A DNA stretch of 64,000 nucleotides from Sorghum bicolor (lineage: Eukaryota > Streptophyta > Magnoliopsida > Poales > Poaceae). The DNA lies in contig NC_012873.2 of NCBI RefSeq assembly GCF_000003195.3, positions 10,811,894-10,875,893 on the forward strand. The letters are read 5' to 3'. The stretch's first letter is position 1; each line of letters opens with the position of its first letter. Of the stretch, positions 52,129-62,400 are shown one piece after another. The notes beneath the pieces were generated by a model, which saw nothing but the letters and a program-made list of their open reading frames with translations, was not told the origin of the DNA and did no database searches. The position numbers and the translations under genes are program-made.

Positions 52129-52530
52129 CTAAATAAAAGATAGAATAAAATAAAAAGAAAATAAAAACACAAAATAAATAAAATTTAGTAAAATCATAAT
52201 GAACATGCAAAAAAATGAAGATAAATAAAATTCAAAGAAGATAAAACCGCAAAAAAGATGATGAAAAATAAATACAAGATAAAAACAGAGAAAAGAAAAG
52301 AAATAGAAGAAAGTAAAAGAAAACAAAACATGAAAAATAAAGAAAAAGAAAGTGATTAGTTTCAGTAAAAAGAAATGAAGGCAAGATAAAACAAAAGAAG
52401 AATAGAAACCACAAGAAGAAAAAGAAACATAAATAAAATAAAATAAAAAGAATAATAACAAAGAAAAGAAAGATAAAGAAAATAAAAAAAGACAAAACCG
52501 GGAGGAAAATGAAATGTAGCAAAAACACAA
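52129..52530. repeat. A-rich low-complexity tract
   Basis: The plus strand is almost only AAATAAA/AGAAA motifs. A 218-codon minus-strand frame across it translates to Phe/Leu/Ser-rich low complexity and is not accepted as a gene. Confidence 0.7.
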
Positions 52531-53003
52531 GACTGGATGTGCTCGTTCGTTTCTGAAGGGCCGTATCGCGTCGTGTGGGCCGCAAGCTATCCTCGTGACT
52601 CGCGTGGAATCTGCGTGGTGGTCAGCCCAACCGCAACAATGTACACAGGTGGTTCGGTGCGTGACTACCGGCCACCTGGTCCTGGTCGACCGGAAGATTT
52701 CTAATTGTTTCTCGGTTCTTTTGCATTCCAGCCTAATGGATGTCATTCCTTGATTTCTATATACCTCGGCCAGACGCTGAGCCATACCATATTACCATAT
52801 CTATCAATACGTTTCACGTGCAAATTTGGAACAGAAATTTTCAATTATCATTGGCTTTGTTGTTTCAAGGTCATGAATATTTGACATGACCTTTTCTTAT
52901 AAGTAAATTTATAAGCACTTTTGTTTTCATATGTGTTAAATTCAGCTAAATATTTTTATAAGGAAATGACAGGAACTTTGTTATTCAATTAAGCAAAGAA
53001 TAG
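52531..53003. other. Unassigned stretch before the MITE
   Basis: Mixed composition with no recognised repeat, RNA gene or protein. Confidence 0.3.
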
Positions 53004-53006
53004 AAA

Positions 53007-53245
53007 GGCCTTGTTTAGTTCACCCTAAAACCAAAAAATTTTCAAGATTCCTGTCACATCGAATCTTGTGGCATATGCATGGAGAACTAAATATAGATGA
53101 AAATAAAAACTAATTGCACAGTTTACCTGTAAATCATGAGATAAATCTTTTAAGCCTAGTTACTCCATAATTGGAATATTTGTCAAATAAAAACGAAAGT
53201 GCTACAGTTCCGAAAACCAAAAAAATTTCGCAACTAAACAAGGCC
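53007..53245. mobile_element. MITE with GGCCTTGTTTAGTT termini
   Basis: GGCCTTGTTTAGTT at the left and AACTAAACAAGGCC at the right are a perfect inverted repeat. The flanks AAA/AAA (53004-53006, 53246-53248) are a likely 3-bp duplication. This is the best preserved of the three copies in the window. Confidence 0.9.
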
Positions 53246-53248
53246 AAA

Positions 53249-53945
53249 GTTTTACGTACACATGGCATCCTTAATGCCAATCACACCTGTCCTAAGACCG
53301 AAATACAAGCCCTTTCCAACCGAATGTGGGCTCACTCGGCCGCGTCTTTGCACTATGTTCTTTTTGGTTGAGAACGCAAGCTGTTATGTTATCTTGTACA
53401 TATTTTTTAAGATCCTCCTATTTCTCTCCTTCAACGAGTTTCACATTATGTAAATTAATATTCCATTGAACACCCGCGGTCCCCTTTGTTTGCAGCATCA
53501 TCCCGCCAATCGGCAATGCATGGGGATCCTCCTGTGGGGAAAAGCACACCCACATCCATGTGTGGCCGCATAGGCTATCTAAGCCATTCACCTCCTCTTG
53601 CGCGTCAATCTTGATGCATCTTTTTATATTCCTCGATCTCTCCTGTGCCAATATGAAGCCATCGCCGCCGCCCATCCCCGTTCGACGTTGACGGTCCCCA
53701 CCCTGTCACCTTCAGCTCCGGCGAGCATTGTCTCTACCCCGTCACTTGCAAGCTCCCGTCGGCAGCCTCCTCTACCCCAATACCTGCAGCCCTGGCCGTC
53801 ATCGTCTCACACCTCATCGCCTCCAGCTTCGGCCATCCGCCGCCCACTCGGCACCTCCAGCTCTAGCCATCATCGCCACCCACTCGGCACCTTTAGCTTC
53901 AACCGTCGCCACCGCCTACTCGACCCTCCAGCTCCGGCTGGCACT
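53249..53945. other. Left flank of the second chromovirus, GC-rich toward the right
   Basis: From 53480 the sequence is C-rich, with Pro/Ser/His-rich frames on the plus strand (one of 125 codons at 53598-53975 runs into the LTR). A similar C-rich stretch continues to the right of the retrotransposon (60970-61150). It may be a disrupted host or retroelement sequence; no domain is recognised. Confidence 0.35.
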
Positions 53946-53950
53946 GCCGC

Positions 53951-55293
53951 TGTAACATCCTCGATGTTACGGTAACTAAAATTTGGATCATGTCATCATC
54001 ATCATTGCACAACATATCTGTTAAGCACCTTATTATGCATCAACTTAAAACAAGTTTAATTTGGTGGAATGTGCTTAGGGAATTAAAGTGTGTTTCTATT
54101 GTGTATTGATGCTTGTGTTGGTTGCTAAACCCTAGGGTGAAAGATTTCCGAAAGATTAGGGGGGGGGGAACCCTGATTTTTGAACCATAGAACTGCCCCC
54201 TTTTGTGCAATTCAAAAACCAAGCAAAATTTGAGGTTGAGTTCAAAAGCAAAGTTGTAGATCTTGTCAAGATGTACAACTTTGGTGTTTTGAGTTTTTAA
54301 AGTTTCAATACAAAATTGAAAGTAATTTTGAAAATACAGATTTCCAGAAATTGTCCCCTTTTCCAATTTTAATCCCTAATTCAAAATCTATTTGGAATCT
54401 TGAAAAGTGATCCAAATGAAAGTTGTAGGGCTCATCAAAATGAACAACATTTAGTTTGGAAATTTTTCAAGTTATTGAGAAAAATCAAAAGTAATTATGG
54501 AATTTCTATTCTGCCCCAATTCAAATTGGAATTTTCCCCCAAATTGGAATTTGAATTTTAAACTGTTTGGCTCAAATTCGTCCCTCTCCATTTAAAATCA
54601 GTTTTGGATGCTTAAAGATGATTTGTAGCTTATAAAATTTTGCACAACTTTCATTTTGGTGGTACTTTGGCTTTAGTTCAAGTTTTGTCCGAGTTTCACA
54701 AAAAGATAGAAAGGGGAGGATAGGGGTTGCTACAGTGATCCGATGAGGATCACCGGCCCCCTGTCCAACGCGGCCACCGCGCGCGCAGCGCCGCGTGCGC
54801 GCGTGCAGGCACGCAGCCTGCTTGCCTGCCTGCGCCGTTAGGCGACGTGGAACCCCCGTGCGTGCTCCACTCAGGTATAAAGCCGCTCCTCCAGCCGACG
54901 CGCCTCCGTTTGCTCCCACGAACGCCGACGAGCGACACCCGCGCCACCGTGAAATTTGTCCCCCTTGATCCCTTTCCAAGCCACCCGAGCGCACCACCGT
55001 CTCCGCCACCCTCTTGCGAACCCGACGCACGCCCCGGAACACTTCCTGCCTCTCCCAAACGCTCGGACACTCGGTTCTTCTCCAACTCCGGCCGGAACCG
55101 CCGCCGTGAATCCTCCCCGTGGCCAAGCCGTTCTAGAAGGTAGCACGCCATACTAGTGGATGTTTCTACTTCTCCGTGTCACCTAGATGCTCATCGGACT
55201 TCTAGAGTGGAAGGATCCCCGGCATCACCGTCAGAGGTCCTTGGGACAATGACCGGTGTCGGTGGGCCCAAACACTTAGGAGGTTCTGCCACA
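53951..55293 (+). repeat. 5' LTR of the second chromovirus
   Basis: It starts TGTAACATCCTCGATGTTAC (itself containing the palindrome GTAACATC/GATGTTAC) and ends TTCTGCCACA. It is AT-rich in the first 700 bp and GC-rich after. A GGTATAAAGCC motif near 54872 could be the TATA box, as it is followed by a C-rich leader. Confidence 0.92.
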
Positions 55294-55295
55294 GC

Positions 55296-55307
55296 TGGTA
55301 TCAGAGC
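55296..55307 (+). other. Primer binding site of the second chromovirus
   Basis: TGGTATCAGAGC, two bases after the 5' LTR, is a perfect match to the usual initiator-methionine tRNA site of plant retrotransposons. Confidence 0.92.
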
Positions 55308-55670
55308 ATTCGTTGTTAAGACGATTGTTGTATCCTTTGAAAAACTGCAAAACTCATTTGGATCCAACATTGTAAACTTGCCTATTTTGAGTCCAAGTGT
55401 TTCAGTCCTACCTTACCCCTGTCCGTAGGCCCTCTTAGAAATTTTGAAGTGGTGTGGTGGAGCAACATAAAGTATTGCCCTATGTTGTAAAGGTTTTTAA
55501 GTATTACTGTTACGATTTGTTAGTAGGAATCGTAAGTTCGTGCATGCATCATGATATATTACATGGTTAAAATTTCCTTCCTCCTTGTTTGGGTTGGGTT
55601 GTATAGAACCAGTCCCATTCTTGCTAACCTTTAAGGTCTCCTTTACTAATATAAACTTACCCTCTACAGG

Positions 55671-56374
55671 ATGCCTCGTTGGAAGCAGACCCCGCGCAAG
55701 AGGATAGGTCCAAAAGGGGTCCCTAGACATCAGTTGGCCCCACGAAGCGATCAAGCAAGCAGTAGCCGTTCACCGCCTCAGCAGGAGGTGGACAGGTTGT
55801 CCGCCGAGTTGACTGAAGTAATGAGAGAAAGGATGTACAACGTCATGGAGATCGGCGAACTTAAAGCTCAGCTAGCCAAAGGAAAACAAGCCACAGAGAA
55901 CTGTGAGGCCATGCTGTCCCGTATGGTGGAGGAGAGGAATGCTGCTATTGCCCGAGAAGAAGAGGCCAGGAGTCACACAGGCACGAGCTGACCAGGATGA
56001 AGGCAAAGCTAGACAAGACCAAGTACCTTAAAGATCTGTACGTGAAGATGGCGGCCACGGTCACCGCGCAGCGGGATGTCGCGTGGCAGCGGGAGGACCA
56101 GCTCCAGTTGGAGAGGCTGGAGCTGGCACACCATTTAGACACCGTCAACGATTTGGCAATGCAATACCATGATATTGCATTTGATCTATATCATCAGCTC
56201 CATCCACCTCCAGGTGAAGGAGAGGTGGACACGGATGGAGAGTTGGCGGACGATGGGGAACCCGACCAAGACCTCAGTGGCGGGGAGGAATCTGACTCCG
56301 GTGATGACAACCTGGGGGGTGATCATGATGATGGCAATGATGACCCGGGCTACAGCTCTGGCCACACCGACTAG
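55671..56374 (+). pseudogene. ORF upstream of gag in the second chromovirus, coiled coil plus acidic tail, frameshifted
   Basis: Two frames (55671-55991 and 55997-56374) join through a one-base shift near 55970 into a protein of about 230 residues. A basic start (MPRWKQTPRKRIGPKG) is followed by a long predicted coiled coil (VDRLSAELTEVMRERM..., ELKAQLAKGKQ, and LQLERLELAHHLDTV). A strongly acidic Asp/Gly/Glu tail (GEVDTDGELADDGEPDQ...) ends it. It sits between the primer binding site and gag in sense orientation, the same place as the 331-aa ORF of the other chromovirus, but the two proteins share no obvious motif. It is not a known gag or pol part. Confidence 0.7.
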
Positions 56375-56588
56375 TTCGGTGAAGCCGCGGGCATCGTCGT
56401 TGTAGGATTTCTAGTAGACCGTAGTGGGATCGGGCTTGTAGTGTAAAGGTTTCTTTCAGTTTAAGAAGTTGTACTCGTATGTTTTCCAGTGTGTTGAACT
56501 GATGTGTAATAAATAAATGGAAGTATGTAAGATATGTTCTAAGTTATGAATTCCATGTGGTAACAAATACACATAACTCTTGTAGCAG

Positions 56589-57788
56589 ATGCCGATGCGT
56601 ACGCGAGGATCTGATGGAGCCGGGACATCTCAGGGAGGGGATGATATCCCCAACCCTCCACCTACTCCACCTTCTTTGGCTGATGCCATTCCTGTTCTCT
56701 TGAGTGCCACTACCGACAACGCTCGCTTGTTGCGCGAGCTAGCACAACGTCAACCACACCCCGCCCCAAACTTCAGGGCACTGCACAATGGGGACGGAGA
56801 AGCTCCGTACGTGGACTTTACCGAGCCAAGGCCTCCGGTATTCACTAAGGCTGATGAGCCATTAGAAGCAGATGACTGGCTCCGGACCATGGAGCACAAG
56901 TTCAGTCTGATTCAGTGTTCAGAAACTCAGAAGCCCCTGTTCGCAGCTCAGCAGCTTCGGGGAGCTGCAGGTGCCTCGTGGGAGAACTTCCTAGCCATCC
57001 AAACTCCGGGACACCAGGTCATCTGGACCGAGTTTAAGGACGCGTTCCGCGCCCATTACATCCCTGAAGGGCTCATGGCCATGAAGGCCGAAGAGTTTCT
57101 CGCAATGCAGCAAGGCGATAAAAGTGTCATGGAATACGTGGCAAAATTTAATCACCTCTCTCAGTACGCCACGGACCATGTGAACACGGACAGAAAGAAG
57201 AAAGCTTGTTTCATGCGTGGTCTAAATACCAAACTTCAGACCATGATGACTACCTGTCAAAATGCCACCTTCTATGAGGCAGTAAATATTGCCATCGCCT
57301 CAGAAGAAAAAAATAGAAAGCACAAAGAAGCTAAGAAGAAGGCTGCTTCTTCGTCCTTCTCTGGTCGCGGTCAAAAGCGCCAGAGAATCATTTATCATCC
57401 GCAAGGACACGGACGCTTTCCAGTGCCGACACCTTATCGTGGTCCTTTTTCCCCACCACAATATAGACCAGGGCAGCAGGTATACCCTCGACCTACTGCC
57501 GTCGTCGCTGCACCATGCCAGCCGAACGCCCCAGGTGTTCGCCCCACTGCTCCGCCCAACCACAATTACCCTTGTTTCAATTGTGGTAAGCCTGGGCATT
57601 TTTCCAAGGAGTGCCCCTACCCCCGCCAAACCAACCCCACCTTCCAAAGGCCACCTATGGGCCAACCCCAGCAGAGCCAATTCAGGACTGGCGTTCAGAA
57701 AGGACAAAATGTGCAAAAGGGAAAACCAGCGAAGAAAGTGGGACAAGTTTTCCATACGAAGGTGGCTAGAACTAATCAAAGATTATGA
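56589..57788 (+). CDS. Gag protein of the second chromovirus
   Basis: The 399-codon frame starts MPMRTRGSDG, with a Retrotrans_gag domain (about residues 75-240: DDWLRTMEHKF, WTEFKDAFRAHYIPEG, EFLAMQQGDKSVMEYVAKF). A basic region and zinc knuckle CFNCGKPGHFSKEC (329-342) follow. The last ~10 codons run past a deletion junction into sequence that in another frame encodes the end of RNase H. Gag itself is intact and could still form capsid, but it is no longer linked in frame to pol. Confidence 0.9.
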   Translation: MPMRTRGSDGAGTSQGGDDIPNPPPTPPSLADAIPVLLSATTDNARLLRELAQRQPHPAPNFRALHNGDGEAPYVDFTEPRPPVFTKADEPLEADDWLRTMEHKFSLIQCSETQKPLFAAQQLRGAAGASWENFLAIQTPGHQVIWTEFKDAFRAHYIPEGLMAMKAEEFLAMQQGDKSVMEYVAKFNHLSQYATDHVNTDRKKKACFMRGLNTKLQTMMTTCQNATFYEAVNIAIASEEKNRKHKEAKKKAASSSFSGRGQKRQRIIYHPQGHGRFPVPTPYRGPFSPPQYRPGQQVYPRPTAVVAAPCQPNAPGVRPTAPPNHNYPCFNCGKPGHFSKECPYPRQTNPTFQRPPMGQPQQSQFRTGVQKGQNVQKGKPAKKVGQVFHTKVARTNQRL

Positions 57789-59418
57789 CCTTGAGGTGCA
57801 TTATCATCCTAGCAAGGCGAATGTAGTAGCTGATGCCCTCAGTCGTAAGGCTCACTGTAATTGCTTAACAGTGACGCCTAGAGATATAACTTTGTGCCAA
57901 GAGCTAGAGAACTTGGGGATAGAAATGATTTCCCACGGAAGCCTTGCCAATCTAAAGGTTGATTTTAATCTCGAAGCTCAAATCATAGAAGCACAAAAGG
58001 AAGACAAAGGTATGAAATACCTTAAAGAGAAAATTTCTAATAGAGCACCCACAGACTTTAAGGTGGATGATGCAGGAGTAATCTGGTTCAAGAACCGATT
58101 AGTGGTTCCAAAGGTACCTGAGCTACGTCAGCAAATCCTGGATGAAGCTCATACCACGAGGTATTCTATTCATCCGGGAAGCAATAAGACGTATCAGGAC
58201 CTAAAGCAAAGGTTTTGATGGACAAAAATGAAGATAGAAATAGCTCGCTATGTGGCCCAATGTGATACATGCCGAAAAGTCAAAGCTATTCACCTCAAAT
58301 CCGCTGGGGAGTTGCAACCTTTGCCTATTCCAGCATGGAAATGGGATGATATTAGTATGGATTTCATAGTAGGATTGCCAAAGACAGCTAAAGGCTTTGA
58401 TTCCATTTGGGTCATAGTGGATCGTCTCACCAAAACAACACACTTCTTGCCTGTAAAACTACTATATCCTGCCTCCACCTATGCTAAGATTTATTTTGAC
58501 CGTATACTAAGTCTGCATGGGGTGCCGAAGACAATAGTATCAGATAGAGGCACACATTTCGTCTCCCAGTTCTGGAAATGCTTACATGAATCCTTGGGCA
58601 CCAAGCTTCTATACAGTACAGCCTACCACCCTCAAACAGGTGGGCAAACAGAGAGGGTAAATCAAACCCTAGAAGATCTATTAAGATCTTGTGCCCTAAA
58701 CTTTCCAGATAAGTGGGATGACTGCTTGCCCCTAGCAGAATTTTCTTACAACAATAGTTACCAAGAGAGTATCAAGATGGCTTCCTTTGAAGCACTATAT
58801 GGCCGTCGATGTCGAACTCCGTTACACTGGTCGGAACCCGGAGAGAGATGGTTCTTTGGGGTTGACTTAGTGAAAGAGACTGAGAACAAAGTTAGACAAA
58901 TTCAAAATAACTTGAAAGTTGCTCAGTCCCGACAGAAAAGTTATGCCGATAAAAGACGTCGACCCTTAAGATTCGCCAAGGGTGATCATGTGTATTTGAA
59001 AGTATCCCCGATGAAAGGAGTAAATCGTTTTGGTGTTAAAGGCAAGTTAGCGCCCCGTTACATTGGTCCATTTCCAATCATTGACCGATGAGGACAGGTA
59101 GCTTACCGCCTTAAACTGCCCGAACGATTATCCGGGATACACAATGTATTTCATGTGTCTCAATTGAAAAAGTGTCTTCGAGTACCGGACCAAATCCAAG
59201 ATATTCAAGGTGTGGAACTTGAACCGGATTTAACTTATTCGGAGTATCCTATCCGAGTGTTGGACCAAAGAGATAGAATTACTCGAAGAACAACAACCAA
59301 GTGGTATAAGATACAGTGGAGCCAGTACTCTGAAGAGGAAGCCACTTGGGAATCTGAAGATTATCTGCTGGAGAATTTTCCTGAGTTCCACGCTTCTCTT
59401 CAGGACAACATCTCATAA
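57757..59418 (+). pseudogene. Truncated pol of the second chromovirus: RNase H end, integrase, chromodomain
   Basis: After the junction near 57757 the frame reads [20 protein letters not shown] (RNase H end). The integrase HHCC finger follows (SIHPGSNKTYQD; CDTCRKVKA), with a TGA at 58216-58218 where a Trp is expected. The core then has [17 protein letters not shown] and GQTERVNQ (58228-59091). Another TGA at 59089-59091 fits a CGA-to-TGA change. The chromodomain (59155-59418, [19 protein letters not shown]) closes the gene. Compared with the intact chromovirus in this window, about 1.75 kb with protease, RT and most of RNase H is missing. Confidence 0.9.
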
Positions 59419-59603
59419 ATAGGGAGTGTACTCTAGTGAAGGAAAAGAGTAGCCAAAGCCATGTACTCAGTGTACATATATGTTTATAATTGAGTAATCT
59501 TCCCCAACTTCTTGCTTTATGAGAGAGTTGAAGATGAAAGAATTTTGACAAATTTCCTTTTCCATTAAGTACCCTAAGGCTTTAAATCTCGGGGACGAGA
59601 TTT

Positions 59604-59620
59604 CTTTAAGGGGGAAGGGC
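59604..59620 (+). other. Polypurine tract of the second chromovirus
   Basis: CTTTAAGGGGGAAGGGC lies directly before the 3' LTR. Confidence 0.8.
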
Positions 59621-60964
59621 TGTAACATCCTCGATGTTACGGTTACTAAAATTTGGATCATGTCATCATCATCATCATTGCACAGCATATCTGTTAAGCA
59701 CCTTATTATGCATCAACTTAAAACAAGTTTAATTTGGTGGAATGTGCTTAGGGAATTAAAGTGTGTTTCTATTGTGTATTGATGCTTGTGTTGGTTGCTA
59801 AACCCTAGGGTGAAAGATTTCCGAAAGATTAGGGGGGGAAACCCTGATTTTTGAACCATAGAACTGCCCCCTTTTGTGCAATTCAAAAACTAAGCAAAAT
59901 TTGAGGTTGAGTTCAAAAGCAAAGTTGTAGATCTTGTTAAGATGTACAACTTTGGTGTTTTTAGTTTTTGAAGTTTCAATACAAAATTGAAAGTAATTTT
60001 GAAAATACAGATTTCCAGAAATTGTCCCCTTTTCCAATTTTAATCCCTAATTCAAAATCTATTTGGAATCTTGAAAAGTGATCCAAATGAAAGTTGTAGG
60101 GCTCATCAAAATGAACAACATTTAGTTTGGAAAAGTTTCAAGTTATTGAGAAAAATCAAAAGTAATTTTGGAATTTCTATTGTGCCCCAATTCAAATTGG
60201 AATTTTCCCCCAAATTGGAATTTGAATTTTAAACTGTTTGGCTCAAATTCGTCCCTCTCCATTTAAAATCAGCTTTGGATCCTTAAAGATGATTTGTAGC
60301 TTATAAAATTTTGCACAACTTTCATTTTGGTGGTACTTTGGCTTTAGTTCAAGTTTTGTCCGAGTTTCACAAAAAGATAGAAAGGGGAGGATAGGGGTTG
60401 CTACAGTGATCTGATGAGGATCACCGGCCCCCTGTCCAACGCGGCCGCCGTGCGCGCAGCGCCGCGTGCGCGCGTGCAGGCACGCAGCCTGCTTGCCTGC
60501 CTGCGCCGTCAGGCGACGTGGAACCCCCGTGCGTGCTCCACTCAGGTATAAAGCCGCTCCTCTGGCCGACGCGCCTCCGTTTGCTCCCACGAACGCCGAC
60601 GAGCGACACCCGCGCCACCGTGAAATTCGTCCCCCTTGATCCCTTTCCAAGCCACCCGAGCGCACCACCATCTCCGCCACCCTCTTGCGAACCCGACGCA
60701 CGCCCAGGAACACTTCCTGCCTCTCCCAAACGCTCGGACACTCGGTTCTTCTCCAACTCCGGCCGGAACCGCCGCCGTGAATCCTCCCCGTGGCCAAGCC
60801 GTTCTAGAAGGTAGCACGCCATACTAGCGGATGTTTCTACTTCTCCGTGTCACCCAGATGCTCATCGGACTTCTAGAGTGGAAGGATCCCCGGCATCACC
60901 GTCAGAGGTCTTTGGGACAATGACCGGTGTCGGTGGGTCTAAACACTTAGGAGGTTCTGCCACA
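59621..60964 (+). repeat. 3' LTR of the second chromovirus
   Basis: Near-identical partner of 53951-55293, with scattered substitutions, mostly transitions, and small indels. Minus-strand frames in its GC-rich part (60243-60827) are mirrored in the other LTR and are not genes. Confidence 0.92.
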
Positions 60965-60969
60965 GCCAC

Positions 60970-61560
60970 CCACCTCGTCACATGCATCTCTGGCCGGCGC
61001 CTCACACCAACCCCGTGCCCTGCCCTCGACGACAGCATGCAGCCGCGACCCCAAGTGCGCTCGGCGGCGACCTCCCCGCTCTGGCCCCGACGGCAGTGTG
61101 CCACGGCCCCCAAGCCCATGGTGGCAGCCCGTGTGTATGTAGGGCCCCGATAAGCCGTGCGGGCACATAGGGATGTGAAAAATCCACGTCTTCCTTCTTT
61201 GGCAACGACACATTTATATTTTTCCAAGATAGCACTTGACCTCAAATGGCCTTTGCAAAGAGCATAGCAAAATGGAGATAAAGCCTGTCTCCAAAGGCCC
61301 GTGACACAAGACACGATGGCCGTGATGTGGCCACTCTTTTTTTAGGTTGTTCGTGTTAGGATTTTCTAATGCATTAGGATCTAGACGTGTATTTTGCATT
61401 TGTTTTCTGCTTGTGCCTTTCTGATGAGCTCATGCTTGAATTTTCGATGTGATCCTCGAAACTGATTATGTATGCCGAACGCGTGAAGTAAATTAGCTAA
61501 ATGATTTAGTTGCAATTTTTTGTCACTAATATGTTTTTGTCTAAGAATTTAAATAACCAT
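60970..61560. other. Right flank of the second chromovirus
   Basis: C-rich to about 61150, then AT-richer, with no recognisable coding sequence. The C-rich part may be the continuation of the sequence at 53480-53945 before the retrotransposon inserted. Confidence 0.35.
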
Positions 61561-61983
61561 GGGCGCATTTGGTTGCCGAGCTGGTTCACCTTGCTTCATA
61601 AGTGCGAACTATAAGAAGCTTGCCCGGCTCTCTCGCCCTAGCAAGGTAGGAATCTCGCCCACACAATATTTGAGAAAACCTCACTCAAGTTTTAAATGCA
61701 CTACTCCCTCCGTCCTAAAAAAGTATCGTTTTAGAATTTCAGAAATCTTATATGATCATTTATCTTATTCATTTTTTTGCATAAATATTATATATTTTAT
61801 TAATACTTATTTTATCATTAGAGATACTTTACTAATAATTTATTTATTTTAAAATTTGCAAAAAATTGAACATAACGAACGGTCAAACATGATGTTTAAA
61901 AGTAAAAAAACGTCACTCTTTTTGGGACGAAATTCTTCTCGCTCGATGAGGTTAAAAGCACAGTGCAAAGAAACCAAGCGCCC
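61561..61983. mobile_element. MITE with GGGCGCATTTGGTT-type termini
   Basis: The left end GGGCGCATTTGGTT and right end AAACCAAGCGCCC are inverted repeats apart from a one- to two-base slip. The target duplication is not clear. A Stowaway-like insert lies inside (61704-61929). The element is non-coding. Confidence 0.6.
61704..61929. mobile_element. Stowaway MITE nested in the 61561 MITE, right end truncated
   Basis: After TA (61702-61703) it starts CTCCCTCCGTCCTAAAAAAG. The right end CTTTTTGGGACG is the complementary inner part of the terminus, but the outermost bases are missing or replaced. Confidence 0.75.
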
Positions 61984-62058
61984 CCTATACTCTGGTGTCA
62001 TGATTTATGTGCAAATGAGTTTTTCTTGCTAAATTGGGTCAATAGGATAGATAAGTTA

Positions 62059-62306
62059 GGCCTTGTTTAGTTTCACATGAAATTCAAAAATTTGTCAAGA
62101 TTTTTCATCACATCAAATTTTACGGCATATGCATGGTGTATTTAATATAGATAAAAAATAATTAGTTGCACAATTTATCTGTAATTTGCAAGACGAATCT
62201 TTTGAGTCTAGTTAGTCTATAGATAATAATTATCAAATACAAACAAAAGTGCTAAACTATCAAAAATTGTAAAAAAAATCGGATTTAAACAAAACCTAAA
62301 CAAGGC
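62059..62306. mobile_element. MITE with GGCCTTGTTTAG termini, third copy
   Basis: It starts GGCCTTGTTTAGTTTC and ends AACCTAAACAAGGC, in the same family as 484-714 and 53007-53245, with more changes. Its right 80 bp are duplicated at 63661-63745. Confidence 0.8.
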
Positions 62307-62400
62307 TGGACAAAGCTCCCCTGCCCATCCAAAGTGTTGAAGAGAGACAGACGGACGAAATAGATGGATAAACGAAAAAAAACCCGGAAATTTAGCCAAA
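62227..62400 (+). repeat. Left copy of the direct repeat flanking the Helitron
   Basis: The sequence TAATTATCAAATACAAAC...TTTAGCCAAA abuts the Helitron 5' end. The other copy is at 63661-63870. They share the MITE end and a GGCTGGACAAAGCTCCCC block but differ at many positions. Confidence 0.85.

Larger units (their letters stand above)
53951..60964 (+). mobile_element. Second Ty3/gypsy chromovirus, plus strand, internally deleted
   Basis: LTRs of 1343 and 1344 bp (53951-55293, 59621-60964) begin TGTAACATCC and end TTCTGCCACA. Flanks GCCGC (53946-53950) and GCCAC (60965-60969) are a 5-bp duplication with one difference. Inside are a primer binding site, an ORF upstream of gag, gag, and a pol that lacks protease, RT and most of RNase H. 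By eye the LTRs differ at roughly 25 positions (about 2 percent), so it is older than the chromovirus at 7074. It belongs to a different chromovirus subfamily. Confidence 0.93.

Noticed and set aside
52129..52785. 218-codon minus-strand frame with Phe-rich C-terminal half, superficially like a membrane protein
   Set aside because: The hydrophobic part is the translation of an A-rich low-complexity tract. No conserved motif or gene structure is visible.
53598..53975. 125-codon Pro/Ser-rich frame
   Set aside because: It runs across the retrotransposon boundary at 53951 and is C-rich low complexity. I do not accept it as a gene.
54572..55151. 184- and 133-codon minus-strand frames, repeated at 60243-60827
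   Set aside because: They are inside the two LTRs of the second chromovirus and antisense to it.
60862..61314. 150-codon minus-strand frame
   Set aside because: It spans the LTR end at 60964 and flanking DNA, so it is a chance frame across an insertion border.
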